The notes beneath the pieces are model-generated. The model did not search any database, was not told the DNA's origin, and was given only the letters and a program-made list of their open reading frames with translations. A DNA stretch of 64,000 nt, taken from positions 1-64,000 of the forward strand of contig JACPOS010000006.1 in the NCBI GenBank assembly GCA_016191395.1, in the 5' to 3' direction. Within the stretch, counting starts at the first letter, position 1. Every line of letters starts with the position of its first letter. This document shows positions 40,685-50,507 of the stretch, piece after piece. The DNA comes from Chloroflexota bacterium. Lineage in GTDB: Bacteria > Chloroflexota > Limnocylindria > Limnocylindrales > CSP1-4. The translations under genes and the position numbers were made by a program.

Positions 40685-41932
40685 TCACCCGCCGAACGCC
40701 GCGAGCGGGAACCGCAGCACGACGCCGTTCCAGCCGTCGGTGACCCACGCCGATCCCCCGACCAACAGGATCCCGCCGCCACCGCCGAACGGGACGTCAG
40801 GCCTCAGCACGCGGTCGATCGCGTTCGTCGCCGGGTTGATCCTGACCAGCAGGCCGGATGTTGCGTCGCCGGTGTCCACCGAGACCCACGGATAGTCGCC
40901 GATCAGGCTCGGACCGCCGTGGCCCGGAATCGGGACCGCGATCACCGCCGTGTTGGTCTTCGGGTCGAGGCGGCCGAGCGCCGCGCTGGCGTCGCAACCG
41001 CTGACCCATACGGCATCTGGTTGGATCGCGAAGCCGCCGCACGCGGTGAACTGGCCGGGCGTCTGGATGGTCGCCTGGATCGCGTCGGTGACCGGATCGA
41101 TCCGGACCACCGTCCCGTTGTTCGGGATGTCCACCCAGATGCTGCCGAGCCCGCTCGCGAGCCAGTTCGGACCGCTGCTGCCGGTCGGGCCGACGGTAAT
41201 CGTCGCCGCGACCGTATTCGTCGCCTGGTCGATTCGGAGCACCTTGCCGTCGTGCGTGTCCGCGACCCAGACGCCATCCGCGGTTGCCAGGATCCCCTTC
41301 GGCGCGAGGCCCGCCGGAATCTTCGCGACCACCGTGAGGGTCGCCGGGTCGACTCGATACAGCGTCGCGGTATCCCAGTCCGTGGCCCACAGCCCCGCGT
41401 CGTTCAGCGCGAGATCGTTGTACAGGTCCGCCGCCCCACCGAGGGGCACGGAGCCCGTGACCTTGAAGGTCGCGAGATCGATCCGATCGATCCGCCCACG
41501 CGTCAGGCCCCACGCGACCGCCCCGTCCAACACGAAGCCGTTCAGGTCAGGAAACGGGAAGGTCGCCTCCACCTTGATCGAGCCGGGCGCCGGAAGTGAT
41601 GCCGGCTGGGACCCGCCCGATGCAGTCGCCGCGGAGGTGGGGCTGGCAGTTGGCGCGACCGCCGGTCGCCCACCGCCGAACGCGACCGCCAGCGTGACCG
41701 CGAGCACCACCCCGAGCACCACGAGCACAACCACGGCCGGCGAGCCGGCGAACGCAAATCGGCGTCCACCCAGGGCAAGCCGATGCCACGGATAGACCGG
41801 CGCCTGGCGGGTCTTCATGGTCTGGACGAATGTGTCCTCCAGGAGCTGCGTTGGCGCCTGGGTCGGGGCGACGCCATCCATCCAGGCCGTCAAGGCCCCC
41901 TGGATGTCGCGATCGGCGCGCGGGCCGTTCAT
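40685..41932 (-). CDS. single-TM protein with extracytoplasmic YncE/Vgb-like beta-propeller; candidate anti-sigma factor
   Basis: Short cytoplasmic N-terminus, one TM, Ala/Thr/Ser linker, repeats of LWATDWDTATLYRVDPATLTVVAKI type; overlaps sigma factor gene. Confidence 0.8.
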   Translation of the reverse strand: MNGPRADRDIQGALTAWMDGVAPTQAPTQLLEDTFVQTMKTRQAPVYPWHRLALGGRRFAFAGSPAVVVLVVLGVVLAVTLAVAFGGGRPAVAPTASPTSAATASGGSQPASLPAPGSIKVEATFPFPDLNGFVLDGAVAWGLTRGRIDRIDLATFKVTGSVPLGGAADLYNDLALNDAGLWATDWDTATLYRVDPATLTVVAKIPAGLAPKGILATADGVWVADTHDGKVLRIDQATNTVAATITVGPTGSSGPNWLASGLGSIWVDIPNNGTVVRIDPVTDAIQATIQTPGQFTACGGFAIQPDAVWVSGCDASAALGRLDPKTNTAVIAVPIPGHGGPSLIGDYPWVSVDTGDATSGLLVRINPATNAIDRVLRPDVPFGGGGGILLVGGSAWVTDGWNGVVLRFPLAAFGG

Positions 41933-42480
41933 GCCGATCTCCTTCCGGACGTGGCTGCGGCTCTGTCGTCGGCTTCGAGGGCGGCACGCATCGCGGCGAT
42001 GCCGTACCGCACCCGCGACTTCACCGTCCCCAGGGGGACCGCCAGGGTCTCGGCGATCTCCACGTGGCTGAGCTGGAAGTAGTGCTGGAGGACGAGGACG
42101 CTGCGCTGGTCCAGCGGGAGGCGACGGAAGGCCTGTTCGATGCGGTCCGACTCCGCCATCGCCATCGAGGTGTCGATCACCGAGCGATCGCGCACGCTGA
42201 ACAGCGTGACCTCGGCCCGGCGCTTGGTCCGGCGGGCCGCGTCGTAGCACGAGTTCACGACGAGCCGCCGGAGCCAGGCATCGAAGCGATCCGCGTCCCG
42301 CAGTCTCGAGACCTCGCGCCAGGCCCGGATGAACGCCTCCTGCGTGGCGTCCTGCGCCCGGTCCGGATCCCGCAGGATCAGGCAGGCGAGCGAATAGAGG
42401 CGGGTCGAGGCCGCCCCGATGAGGGCCGCGAACGCATCGTGGTCGCCGCGCATCGCTCGCCGGACGTCCTCGGCGCTCAC
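41929..42480 (-). CDS. ECF-type RNA polymerase sigma factor
   Basis: LACLILRDPDRAQDATQEAFIRAWREVSRLRDADRFDAWLRRLVVNSCYD ... LPLDQRSVLVLQHYFQLSHVEIAETLAVPLGTVKSRVRYGIAAMR. Confidence 0.94.
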   Translation of the reverse strand: MSAEDVRRAMRGDHDAFAALIGAASTRLYSLACLILRDPDRAQDATQEAFIRAWREVSRLRDADRFDAWLRRLVVNSCYDAARRTKRRAEVTLFSVRDRSVIDTSMAMAESDRIEQAFRRLPLDQRSVLVLQHYFQLSHVEIAETLAVPLGTVKSRVRYGIAAMRAALEADDRAAATSGRRSA

Positions 42481-43568
42481 ACCGGAAGTGCCTGCCAGGC
42501 CGGGACCGACTGGAGGCTCAGCGCCTCGTTCAGGCGCACCTGACCCGTTCCGTCGGCGTTCATCACGTAGACGGTCCGATCGTTGGACCCGACCGCCATG
42601 AAGGCTCGGAGGAACGCGATCCGCGTTCCGTCCGGGGACCAGACCGGCCCGAAGTCGTTGCCCTTCGCGCACGGGGCCGCATCGGCCGGCGGGCAGCCGG
42701 TCAGCTGGACCTGCCCCGAGCCATCCGCTGCCATGACCCAGATCGCCTCGTTGTCGGCGACGCCGCTGGCATACACGATGAACTTCCCATCCGGGCTCCA
42801 GCTCGGCAGCTGGTCCTTCGGGTCGGACCCGGTGGTGAGCGCGTGCTGGTTCCCACCGTCGGCGTCCATCAGCCAGATCTGCTCGTTCACGGGCTTCTCG
42901 TTGACATCGAAGTCGTCAGTGTGGGCGTAAACGATGTGCTTGCCATCGGGCGACCATGCGGGGTAGTCGTTTGAGCAGCCGTCCGCCTTGCCCTTGCAGC
43001 TCGTGAGGGCGACGAGGTTGGCACCCGTGGCGGCATCGACGACGTAGATCTCGGTGTGGGGATCGGCACCGACGACGCCCGCGAAGGCGATCTTCTTACC
43101 GCCAGGCGCGACGTCCGGGAAGAGCGCGCGGCCCTTGAGGTGCGTCACCTGCGTCTGCTTCGTCCCGTCCGGGGCCATCGTCCAGATCTCGAAGGCGCCG
43201 CTGCCGTCGGCGCAGTAGGCGATCTGCTTGCCGTCTGGCGAGTACGCCGCGCACAGGTGATTCCCGGCGCTCGTGGTGAGCTGGACCACATCGGCGCCGT
43301 CGGGCATCGCGGAGAACACGTTGAACGTGCCGTCGAGCGCCTTGACCCCGTAGGCGATTCGACCGTTCCGCACGCCGGCGACGGTCGGCTTGAGCGTTGG
43401 CGCGCCGGTGGGCGGCGCAACCGTCGCGGCGGCGACCGATGCCGCGCCCACGACTCCTGCAGTTGGGGCGGGACCCTTCGTTGGACTGGCAGGGCCGCCG
43501 CAGGCCGCGAGGACGAGGACGGCGCCGGCGAAGAGGCCACCGAGTGATGCAAGGCTATGGGAACGCAT
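42477..43568 (-). CDS. TolB-like PD40 beta-propeller lipoprotein
   Basis: VLVLAACGGPAS lipobox; repeated YSPDGKQIAY, WSPDGKHIVYA, WSPDGTRIAF. Confidence 0.92.
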   Translation of the reverse strand: MRSHSLASLGGLFAGAVLVLAACGGPASPTKGPAPTAGVVGAASVAAATVAPPTGAPTLKPTVAGVRNGRIAYGVKALDGTFNVFSAMPDGADVVQLTTSAGNHLCAAYSPDGKQIAYCADGSGAFEIWTMAPDGTKQTQVTHLKGRALFPDVAPGGKKIAFAGVVGADPHTEIYVVDAATGANLVALTSCKGKADGCSNDYPAWSPDGKHIVYAHTDDFDVNEKPVNEQIWLMDADGGNQHALTTGSDPKDQLPSWSPDGKFIVYASGVADNEAIWVMAADGSGQVQLTGCPPADAAPCAKGNDFGPVWSPDGTRIAFLRAFMAVGSNDRTVYVMNADGTGQVRLNEALSLQSVPAWQALPV

Positions 43569-43658
43569 GTGGAGGGCATCCTTCGGTGGCGGCTGGCCTG
43601 CCTGGCGAGTCTCGCCTGCATGGCCTCGACCCAAATGACGACGGCCGCGGCCCCATCC

Positions 43659-43692
43659 GATCTATCTGGACGGAGATTCCCCGAGATAGATC
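43659..43692. promoter_or_regulatory. inverted repeat in divergent intergenic region
   Basis: GATCTATCT-N16-AGATAGATC, perfect 9-bp arms. Confidence 0.6.
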
Positions 43693-43759
43693 CAAAGCAG
43701 GCACCGCGGGCGTCAATGGACACAGCGGCGAAGCCGCTCGCACGAATGGTGGTACCGGT

Positions 43760-44866
43760 ATGCGTTCTCTCGGGACACTCGCCGCGGCCTCGATCGCCGC
43801 GATCCTCATCGCAGCGTGCGGGGGCGGCGCTCCCGCGACCCCGAGCGCGGCGGCACCGATACCGACCACCTCGGTCGCAGGACCGGGCACTGCCGCCGGG
43901 GGCTGCGTGGTCGGGGTCTCCTGGTCGGACCTGAAAGGTCGCTGGGGGCAGTGGGACGAGCCTGCCATCAAGCAGGCCGTCGGAGCCGCCGGCGGGAGGT
44001 ATCTGTCGACCGATGCCGCGCAGTCCGCAGCAACCCAGGCCGCAGATGTCGACAGCCTGATCGCGAAGGGCGCGACGGTCCTCGTGATCCTTGCCCAGGA
44101 CGGGCCGGCCATCGGGCCGGTCGTCGCCGCCGCAACGGCGCGCGGCATCCCGGTGATCGCGTACGACCGGCTGATCGACGACCCGGCAGCGCTGTATGTC
44201 ACCTTCGACAACGTCGAGGTCGGACGGATGCAGGCCCGCGCGCTGCTCGCAGTCGCACCGAAGGGCAACTACCTGTTCATCAAGGGCGACAAGGCCGACG
44301 CCAACAGCGACCTGGTTCGCTCCGGGCAGGCGGAGGTCCTCGCTTCCGGGATCGAGGCCGGCAACGTCGTGAACGTGGGCGAGTCATACATTCGGAACTG
44401 GGACCCCGGGGTTGCGCAATCGCAGACGGGCATCTACCTCGCGGCCAACGGCAACCGGATCGCCGCGGTGCTCGCCGAGAACGATGGGATGGCGGGTGGC
44501 GTCATCGCCGCGCTCGACGCCGTCCACCTCGCCGGGTCAACCGCCGTCTCCGGCCAGGACGGCGACATCGGCGCGCTCAATGCCGTGGCTGCCGGCACCC
44601 TGACGATCGACGTCTGGAAGGACGCCAGGACCCTCGGCGCTGCGGCCGGCAACGCAGCCGCCCAGCTGTGCGCCGGTGCGACTGCCGGCACGGTCAGCGG
44701 GACGACGGCATTCCTGACGCCTTCTGGAAAGACGGTCCACTCGATCCGTATCGAGCCGGTCGCGGTCACCCGAGACAACCTCAACGTCGTCCTCGAGGCC
44801 GACTGGATCTCGAAGGGCGACCTCTGCGAGGGCATCGCCAGCGGATCGGTGGCCGCCTGCGGCTGA
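43760..44866 (+). CDS. sugar ABC transporter substrate-binding protein (XylF-like), orphan
   Basis: ILIAACGGG lipobox; GIPVIAYDRLIDDPAALYVTFDNVEVGRMQA ... AVSGQDGDIGALNAVAAGTLTIDVWKDARTLG. Confidence 0.93.
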   Translation: MRSLGTLAAASIAAILIAACGGGAPATPSAAAPIPTTSVAGPGTAAGGCVVGVSWSDLKGRWGQWDEPAIKQAVGAAGGRYLSTDAAQSAATQAADVDSLIAKGATVLVILAQDGPAIGPVVAAATARGIPVIAYDRLIDDPAALYVTFDNVEVGRMQARALLAVAPKGNYLFIKGDKADANSDLVRSGQAEVLASGIEAGNVVNVGESYIRNWDPGVAQSQTGIYLAANGNRIAAVLAENDGMAGGVIAALDAVHLAGSTAVSGQDGDIGALNAVAAGTLTIDVWKDARTLGAAAGNAAAQLCAGATAGTVSGTTAFLTPSGKTVHSIRIEPVAVTRDNLNVVLEADWISKGDLCEGIASGSVAACG

Positions 44867-44878
44867 CCGCGACTGCCG

Positions 44879-45265
44879 CTACGCCCGCTCGCGCCCGCTG
44901 CCCAGGGTCTGGGCGATCCCCGAACCCAGTGACCCGCCCCAGAGCACGCCGAGCCAGCCGAAGAAGGCCGAGGTGGTGACGGACGCCGAATCGCGACCGG
45001 CGATCATCCCGAACCCGATGAACTGGAGCGCGACCGGCAGCAGGCCTAGGATCGCAGCGGCCAGGAACCCGGAGCCGACCGGCCCGCCGGCGCGGATCGT
45101 CCCGAACGCGGCCAGCGCGCCGGCGACGAGGTAGATGGGCATCGCGACAGCTGGGCCGATCACGTCGTGGAGCTCCGGTCGGATCAGCTCTGCGAGAAGG
45201 TGCGTGGCCCCGATGACCACGAGGCTGATGACGGGCCACATGAGGCCCCGAACGAGCGGCTGCAT
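44879..45265 (-). CDS. membrane protein of unknown function
   Basis: 128 aa with four predicted TM segments. Confidence 0.65.
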   Translation of the reverse strand: MQPLVRGLMWPVISLVVIGATHLLAELIRPELHDVIGPAVAMPIYLVAGALAAFGTIRAGGPVGSGFLAAAILGLLPVALQFIGFGMIAGRDSASVTTSAFFGWLGVLWGGSLGSGIAQTLGSGRERA

Positions 45266-45389
45266 CGTGCTCTCCCTCAGGCTTGCCGGGCCCGGACGGG
45301 TCCCGTGCACCCAGGATGCTTGGCTCGGAGGTGTCGTCGATCCAGTGCGGAAACTGGAGTTGCTCGTGCAATTTCTGCACTACCAACGG

Positions 45390-46097
45390 ATGCGCGCGAG
45401 AGCGATACTCCGCCTCGTGAAGTACGAGCAGGTCTGTCCTGTGTCGCTCGCCAGCGAGGTCCTCGCGGAGCGCTGGACGCCGCTGATCCTTCGCGAGATC
45501 GTGCTGTTCGGGCGCCGGCACTTCAGCGAGATCCAGCACGGCGTCGGACGCATCTCACAAAGCCTCCTGTCGACGCGGCTGACCTCCCTGGAGGCCGCCG
45601 GCGTGATCGAGCGCCGGCCGAACCGGCACGGCCGCGGTTGGGAGTACCACCCGACTCCGGCGGGCCAGGAGCTGGAGAGCGTGCTCAACCAGCTCGGGAT
45701 CTGGGCGCAGCACTGGATCGAGCTTCGGCGCGAGGACTGTGACCCTGCCTACCTCATGCAGACGGTCCACGCGATCCTGCGGCCGGAGAAGCTGCCGGCG
45801 GGCCCGGTGACCGTTCGCTTCGAGTTCGACGGCCAGGCCAAGCTGTACTGGCTGGTCATCGACGGCCCGCAGCCGGAGCTCTGCTACTACGATCCCGGGC
45901 GCGACGAGGATCTCGTCGTCCGGGTGGACGAGCAGGTGTTCGGGAGCGTCGTCCTGGGCCGGACGCGGTTCGCGGATGCGCTCGGCCGTGGCGCGATCCG
46001 GCTTGACGGCCGGCCTGACCTCGTGCGCTCGTTCCCGAGCTGGCTGGGCGGAACCCGGTTCGCCAAGTACGCGACTCCCGGCGTCACGCCGGCCTGA
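45390..46097 (+). CDS. HxlR-family transcriptional regulator with SCP2-like C-terminal domain
   Basis: CPVSLASEVLAERWTPLILREIVLFGRRHFSEIQHGVGRISQSLLSTRLTSLEAAGVIERR; start could be GTG 45417. Confidence 0.88.
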   Translation: MRARAILRLVKYEQVCPVSLASEVLAERWTPLILREIVLFGRRHFSEIQHGVGRISQSLLSTRLTSLEAAGVIERRPNRHGRGWEYHPTPAGQELESVLNQLGIWAQHWIELRREDCDPAYLMQTVHAILRPEKLPAGPVTVRFEFDGQAKLYWLVIDGPQPELCYYDPGRDEDLVVRVDEQVFGSVVLGRTRFADALGRGAIRLDGRPDLVRSFPSWLGGTRFAKYATPGVTPA

Positions 46098-46121
46098 GGT
46101 CGCTCCGTCGCGCCCCGCCGG

Positions 46122-46553
46122 TCAGCCGGCCTCGAGGACCTGCTTCAGCTTCGAGAGTGACCTGACCTCGGCGTCCATCGTCGACTGGACCGCGCCACCC
46201 ATCAGCAGCTTCTTGATCCCGGACAGATCGACGCTGAGCGAGAAGGTGACGCGCGTGCCCTCGGAGACCGCTTCCAGCCGGTACTCGCCGATCGGCCGAA
46301 TCGGGCCTGCGGTGGCGATGAACGCAAGGCGGCGACCCGATTCCCAGGCCGTGATCTTGTAGTCCGCGGCGACGCGCCGGCCGCCCGGACCCTTGACCCC
46401 TTGCCGGTAGCGAGCGCCGACGCCTGACCCTCCCTGGTGCGCGATGTCGAGGATGCCCGGGCGCCACTGCGGCCCGGTGGTCCCGTCCGCGAGGAACGCG
46501 AAGACCGCGTCCGGCGGCCGGTTGACCGTGATCGTGTTCGTTGCGGACGGCAT
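46122..46553 (-). CDS. SRPBCC family protein
   Basis: NTITVNRPPDAVFAFLADGTTGPQWRPGI ... GTRVTFSLSVDLSG. Confidence 0.9.
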   Translation of the reverse strand: MPSATNTITVNRPPDAVFAFLADGTTGPQWRPGILDIAHQGGSGVGARYRQGVKGPGGRRVAADYKITAWESGRRLAFIATAGPIRPIGEYRLEAVSEGTRVTFSLSVDLSGIKKLLMGGAVQSTMDAEVRSLSKLKQVLEAG

Positions 46554-46736
46554 CGCGGCGCCCCCTTTCGTGCCGCGAACTATGTCACGCGATCTCGGGA
46601 ACCGGCGATGAGGCCAGTGAGCCGGACCGTCAGGATCAGCATCCAGCCGGCGACCACCGCGCCGAGCACGGCGGGCATCCGAGCGCGATGGCAGGAAGCG
46701 CCCCTGCCGCCGAGGCGGCTGGGGCGCTTACCCCGC

Positions 46737-47306
46737 TCACACGTAATCCAGGCTGCAGCCGAACGCCCGGGTCACGGGAACCCGGACCTCGCGGCCCGCC
46801 AGGACGTCGTCCAGCGCGTTGCGCAGGTCGTGGCTCGTCGCCCCCTCGGCGAGCCTGGAGTTGTCGAACCGCCCCTCGTAGCGGACCCGCCGGGCCCGAT
46901 CCAGGAGGAACACGTGGAAGGTGCACGAGGCACCGAAGCCGCGCGCAACCACCTGGCCCGAATCCTCGACGTACGGGAACGTGTAGCCGTCCTCGAGGGC
47001 TCGATCAGCCATGCGGGCACGGCTCTCGTCCGGGTACAGGTGCGGGTCGTTGGAATTGATCGCGAGGACCTGCACGCCCCTGGGCCCAAGCTCGGCCTGC
47101 AGGTCGCGCATGCGACCTGCGTATGCCTTCGCGGTCGGGCAGCGATTCGAGGTGAAGATCAGGACCAGGGCCTCGCGATCGGCGAACCGGGAGAGCCCGT
47201 ACCGCTCGCCATCGGTGCCGAGCAGATCCTCGAAGGTGGGGCTCTGTGCTCCGATCGGAAGCGTCGGCGGAGTCGCCGGCGCCTCCAGGAGCTCCAGCGC
47301 AGTCAC
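46737..47306 (-). CDS. thioredoxin-fold redoxin-family protein
   Basis: LGTDGERYGLSRFADREALVLIFTSNRCPTAKAYAGRMRDL. Confidence 0.88.
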   Translation of the reverse strand: MTALELLEAPATPPTLPIGAQSPTFEDLLGTDGERYGLSRFADREALVLIFTSNRCPTAKAYAGRMRDLQAELGPRGVQVLAINSNDPHLYPDESRARMADRALEDGYTFPYVEDSGQVVARGFGASCTFHVFLLDRARRVRYEGRFDNSRLAEGATSHDLRNALDDVLAGREVRVPVTRAFGCSLDYV

Positions 47307-47854
47307 GCCGCTGCCCGGAATCGCTCCGGGAACTGCGCCGCGATGCCGTCGTGCAGTGTGTCGGCCAGGACCATGATCTCGTTGAAGATGTCGTCGAACG
47401 CCTTGATGTCGGCGTCGTAGTCAGCAGTCAGGCGGGCGACGGCCTCGTCCTTCGTGAGCTTGAGGTGCAGCGCCAGGAGGTCGAAGACGTCCGCCTCCGG
47501 CCAGTTCGGATTGGCGCCGGCGAGGAATGCCGCGAGCTCGTGCGCGTTGGCCGTCCAGCGGGCGTCGTGCGTCGCGAACGCCGCGTTGTCACCGGACTTG
47601 GCGGCCGCGACGAGGTCGACCGCGATCATGATGTGGTCCTTGAGGAGCCCGGTCAGGGCCTGGCCGGCGCCCTCGCCGTAGAAGCCGGCAACCGCGGCGC
47701 CGATGTCCTCCTGGTTGCGGAGCAACCGCCCGGCGGCAGCGCCCGCGTCCGGCGTGCCCGCGACGGCGGCGACGATGTATTCCCGGGTCCAGATGACGTG
47801 GTCCGACCACAGCTTGCGAAGTGCGAGACGGACCGGCTCGTTGGTGCTTCCCAT
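47303..47854 (-). CDS. helical hypothetical protein
   Basis: RLALRKLWSDHVIWTREYIVAAVAG ... LLKDHIMIAVDLVAAAKSGD ... WTANAHELAAFLAGANPNW. Confidence 0.75.
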   Translation of the reverse strand: MGSTNEPVRLALRKLWSDHVIWTREYIVAAVAGTPDAGAAAGRLLRNQEDIGAAVAGFYGEGAGQALTGLLKDHIMIAVDLVAAAKSGDNAAFATHDARWTANAHELAAFLAGANPNWPEADVFDLLALHLKLTKDEAVARLTADYDADIKAFDDIFNEIMVLADTLHDGIAAQFPERFRAAA

Positions 47855-47910
47855 GGGATCAGCCTCCGGTGGTGGCCCGCCTGCGGCGTTCGCCGCGGGT
47901 CGGACTCTAT

Positions 47911-47981
47911 CGCTAATGCGCGTTAGCGTTACAGAGTGCGACGAGCCTGTCAAGTCTTGTGCTAACAGCGGCTTGTGTTAG
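47911..47981. promoter_or_regulatory. two related palindromic operator candidates
   Basis: CGCTAATGCGCGTTAGCG (47911-47928) and CTAACA-N8-TGTTAG (47962-47981) between divergent genes. Confidence 0.7.
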
Positions 47982-47990
47982 AGTCCGACG

Positions 47991-48704
47991 ATGGTCCGCA
48001 ACACCCAGCTCGACGATCCGATCGGCTCCGTCGCCCTCCTCCAGGAACCCAATCGCGCTCGGCTGTACGACCTCGTGTCGCGCGCCGGCGAGCCGGTGGG
48101 ACGCGACGAGGCCGCCGCGGCGCTGGGGATTACGCGCGAGCTCGCGGCATTCCACCTGGACCGGCTGGTCGAGGGCGGCCTGCTCGCGACGGAGTTCCGG
48201 CGGCTCGGCGGTCGAACCGGTCCAGGCGCAGGGCGGCCGGCGAAGCTCTACCGGCGGACGGAGGGCGACGTGATCGTCACGCTGCCCACCCGAAACTACG
48301 ACCGGGCCGCCGACGTGATGGCGGCCGCATTGGAGCAGCTGGGCAGTCGGGGCGCATCGGCGCTCAACCCCCTGGCCCGGGAGCGCGGGCGCGAGGAAGC
48401 GGGCCACCTGCTCTCCGCGATGGAATCGGTGTCCGCCGTCGCCGATGACGTGGTGCCGCTCGTCGAGACGCTGCGCGGCGCGGGCTACGCCCCCGAGATC
48501 GAGCCCGACGGCTCGGTCATGCTCCACAACTGCCCGTACGACGCGCTCGCACAGGACCATCGCGACCTGACCTGCGGGATGAGCGCCGCGTGGGCCGAGG
48601 GCGTCGTCGAGGTCCTGGGGGCGCCGATGCGGGTGGAGCTGAACCCGCAGCCCGGCCGGTGCTGCGTCATCGTTCGACCCCTCGCGGAGCCGGGCGCGGC
48701 CTGA
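47991..48704 (+). CDS. helix-turn-helix (ArsR/SufR-like) transcriptional regulator
   Basis: LYDLVSRAGEPVGRDEAAAALGITRELAAFHLDRLVEGGLLATEFRR...GRPAKLYRRT. Confidence 0.9.
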   Translation: MVRNTQLDDPIGSVALLQEPNRARLYDLVSRAGEPVGRDEAAAALGITRELAAFHLDRLVEGGLLATEFRRLGGRTGPGAGRPAKLYRRTEGDVIVTLPTRNYDRAADVMAAALEQLGSRGASALNPLARERGREEAGHLLSAMESVSAVADDVVPLVETLRGAGYAPEIEPDGSVMLHNCPYDALAQDHRDLTCGMSAAWAEGVVEVLGAPMRVELNPQPGRCCVIVRPLAEPGAA

Positions 48705-48707
48705 GCC

Positions 48708-50507
48708 TCAGTCGGAACTGGGTGGCGTCTGCCGGAGTGGCGCGAGCGCGACGCCGTCGAGGCAGCCGCGGTCGGGGTTGAGCGTCAGCGAGAGATCCAG
48801 GTCACCGCGATCGCCGTGGACGCGGAACGTCGCCTGACGCTCGCCGTCACCCTCCATCGCGGCGCCGAGCCGGAGTGGCGCGAACCGGGCCTCCGCCGCC
48901 CGCATCGATCGGACGGCGCCCCCCACATCCAGCTCCGGGCCCACCGTCACGTCGGCGGGCCAATCGATCGCGACCGGTCCGCCGACCGGGGCTCCGCCGA
49001 TGGCATCGACGATCCGCTCTGCCGCCCGTCGCAGCGCGACCGGAGGCTCGGGCACCCACGTCACGCTGAATGTCTGGACCTTGGGCGGCTGCTCCGGCGA
49101 GAGCAGGATCTCCACGCGGACGCGCCCGCCGTCTCCGGCCATCCACCAGGAAAGGTGAAACGGCGTCCGTGATTCGGTGGGCATCGAGTCGTCCGAGCGC
49201 AGGGCGCCGTGCCGCTGGCGAAGCTGCTCGAGGGTGGCCCTCCGGTGCGCGATCGGCTCGTCCAGCTCCACGTTCATGGCAAAGAGCTCGGCGGCACGGT
49301 CGTCGTCCCAGCGCTCGATGAGCGCCTCGACCGCGGCGCGCGCGGCCTCGGTCGCGCGGTTCGGTCGCACCCGACGGATCGGCGCCGCCTCGGTCCGGAT
49401 CAGCTCGTCCAGCTGCTCCCTGGCGAGCACCGTCGCCGGCGCGTAGCGGTGGTTGGCGAGCACGATCACGCCGAGGCCGGACGCCGGATGCCAGCGCATG
49501 TTGGTCCCGAAGCCCGGGTAGCCGCCGCCGTGGGTCACGATCCGGCCAAGCTCAACGTGATTGACGACGAACAGTCCGAAGCCGTAGCCCTCGGTCACGA
49601 CCAGGGGCATCGTGTCCGGTGCGCTCCCGCCGAGGATCAGGCCCGCGGCGACGTGCTGCTGCTGCATCTCGCGACGCGATGCGCGCCGGAGCGGGTGCGT
49701 GCCCTCAGGATCGTCGCGCGGCGGGAAGGCATCCGCGAACCCGCCGACCCACGTCGCGAGGTCCTCGACGGTGGTGAAGATGCCGCCCATCGAGGCCAGC
49801 GCCCCGTAGCCCTCGATCGGATCCATGACGTAGGCGCCGTCACGCCAGACGTAGCCGAGTGCCTTGCGCTCGGCCGGGACCTCCGCCTCGAGGTAGCTCG
49901 TGTCGTCCATGCCGAGCGGCCGGAGCAGCCGCTCGCGGACGACCTCGCGGTACTCGCGCCCCACGACGTTCGTGATCAGCCGGCCCAGGATCCCGTAGCC
50001 GGTGTTCGAGTATTCGAACCGCGTGCCGGGCGCGAACGCGAACGACAGTCCCGCGGTGGCCAGCAGGCGCAGGAACTCGTCGAGATCGAGGCTCTGCTGA
50101 CGGTCGCCCCACGGGTCATCGGTCGGGAAGCCGGCCGTCATTGTCAGCAGGTGCCGGATCGTGATCGCGGGCGAGTCCGTCGTCGGAAGGCGGATCCCGC
50201 GGAGCTCCGGGACGTACGCGGCGGCCTCGTCGTCGAGCCGGAGGCGGCCCTCGTCCCGCAGCGAGAGGACGGTCGCCGCGGTGAAGCTCTTCGTCATCGA
50301 CGCGATTCGGAACACCGATCGGGCGTCGGGCACTGCATCTTCGCCGACGCGGAGGGTGCCGAGGCCGCGAGCGTGGATCAGCTCTCCACCGAGCACGATC
50401 CCATATGCGATCCCGGGCACGTGCCAGCCCGGGAAGTACCGATCGGCAATCGCGTCGACGCGCTCCAGGGCGGCGTCGAGCGAGCTGGGCGGGCTGACGA
50501 CGCTCAT
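48708..50507 (-). CDS. serine hydrolase (beta-lactamase/class C, AmpC-like)
   Basis: VFRIASMTKSFTAATVLSL (SxxK), FEYSNTGYGILG (YxN), VTHGGGYPGF (HGG). Confidence 0.94.
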   Translation of the reverse strand: MSVVSPPSSLDAALERVDAIADRYFPGWHVPGIAYGIVLGGELIHARGLGTLRVGEDAVPDARSVFRIASMTKSFTAATVLSLRDEGRLRLDDEAAAYVPELRGIRLPTTDSPAITIRHLLTMTAGFPTDDPWGDRQQSLDLDEFLRLLATAGLSFAFAPGTRFEYSNTGYGILGRLITNVVGREYREVVRERLLRPLGMDDTSYLEAEVPAERKALGYVWRDGAYVMDPIEGYGALASMGGIFTTVEDLATWVGGFADAFPPRDDPEGTHPLRRASRREMQQQHVAAGLILGGSAPDTMPLVVTEGYGFGLFVVNHVELGRIVTHGGGYPGFGTNMRWHPASGLGVIVLANHRYAPATVLAREQLDELIRTEAAPIRRVRPNRATEAARAAVEALIERWDDDRAAELFAMNVELDEPIAHRRATLEQLRQRHGALRSDDSMPTESRTPFHLSWWMAGDGGRVRVEILLSPEQPPKVQTFSVTWVPEPPVALRRAAERIVDAIGGAPVGGPVAIDWPADVTVGPELDVGGAVRSMRAAEARFAPLRLGAAMEGDGERQATFRVHGDRGDLDLSLTLNPDRGCLDGVALAPLRQTPPSSD

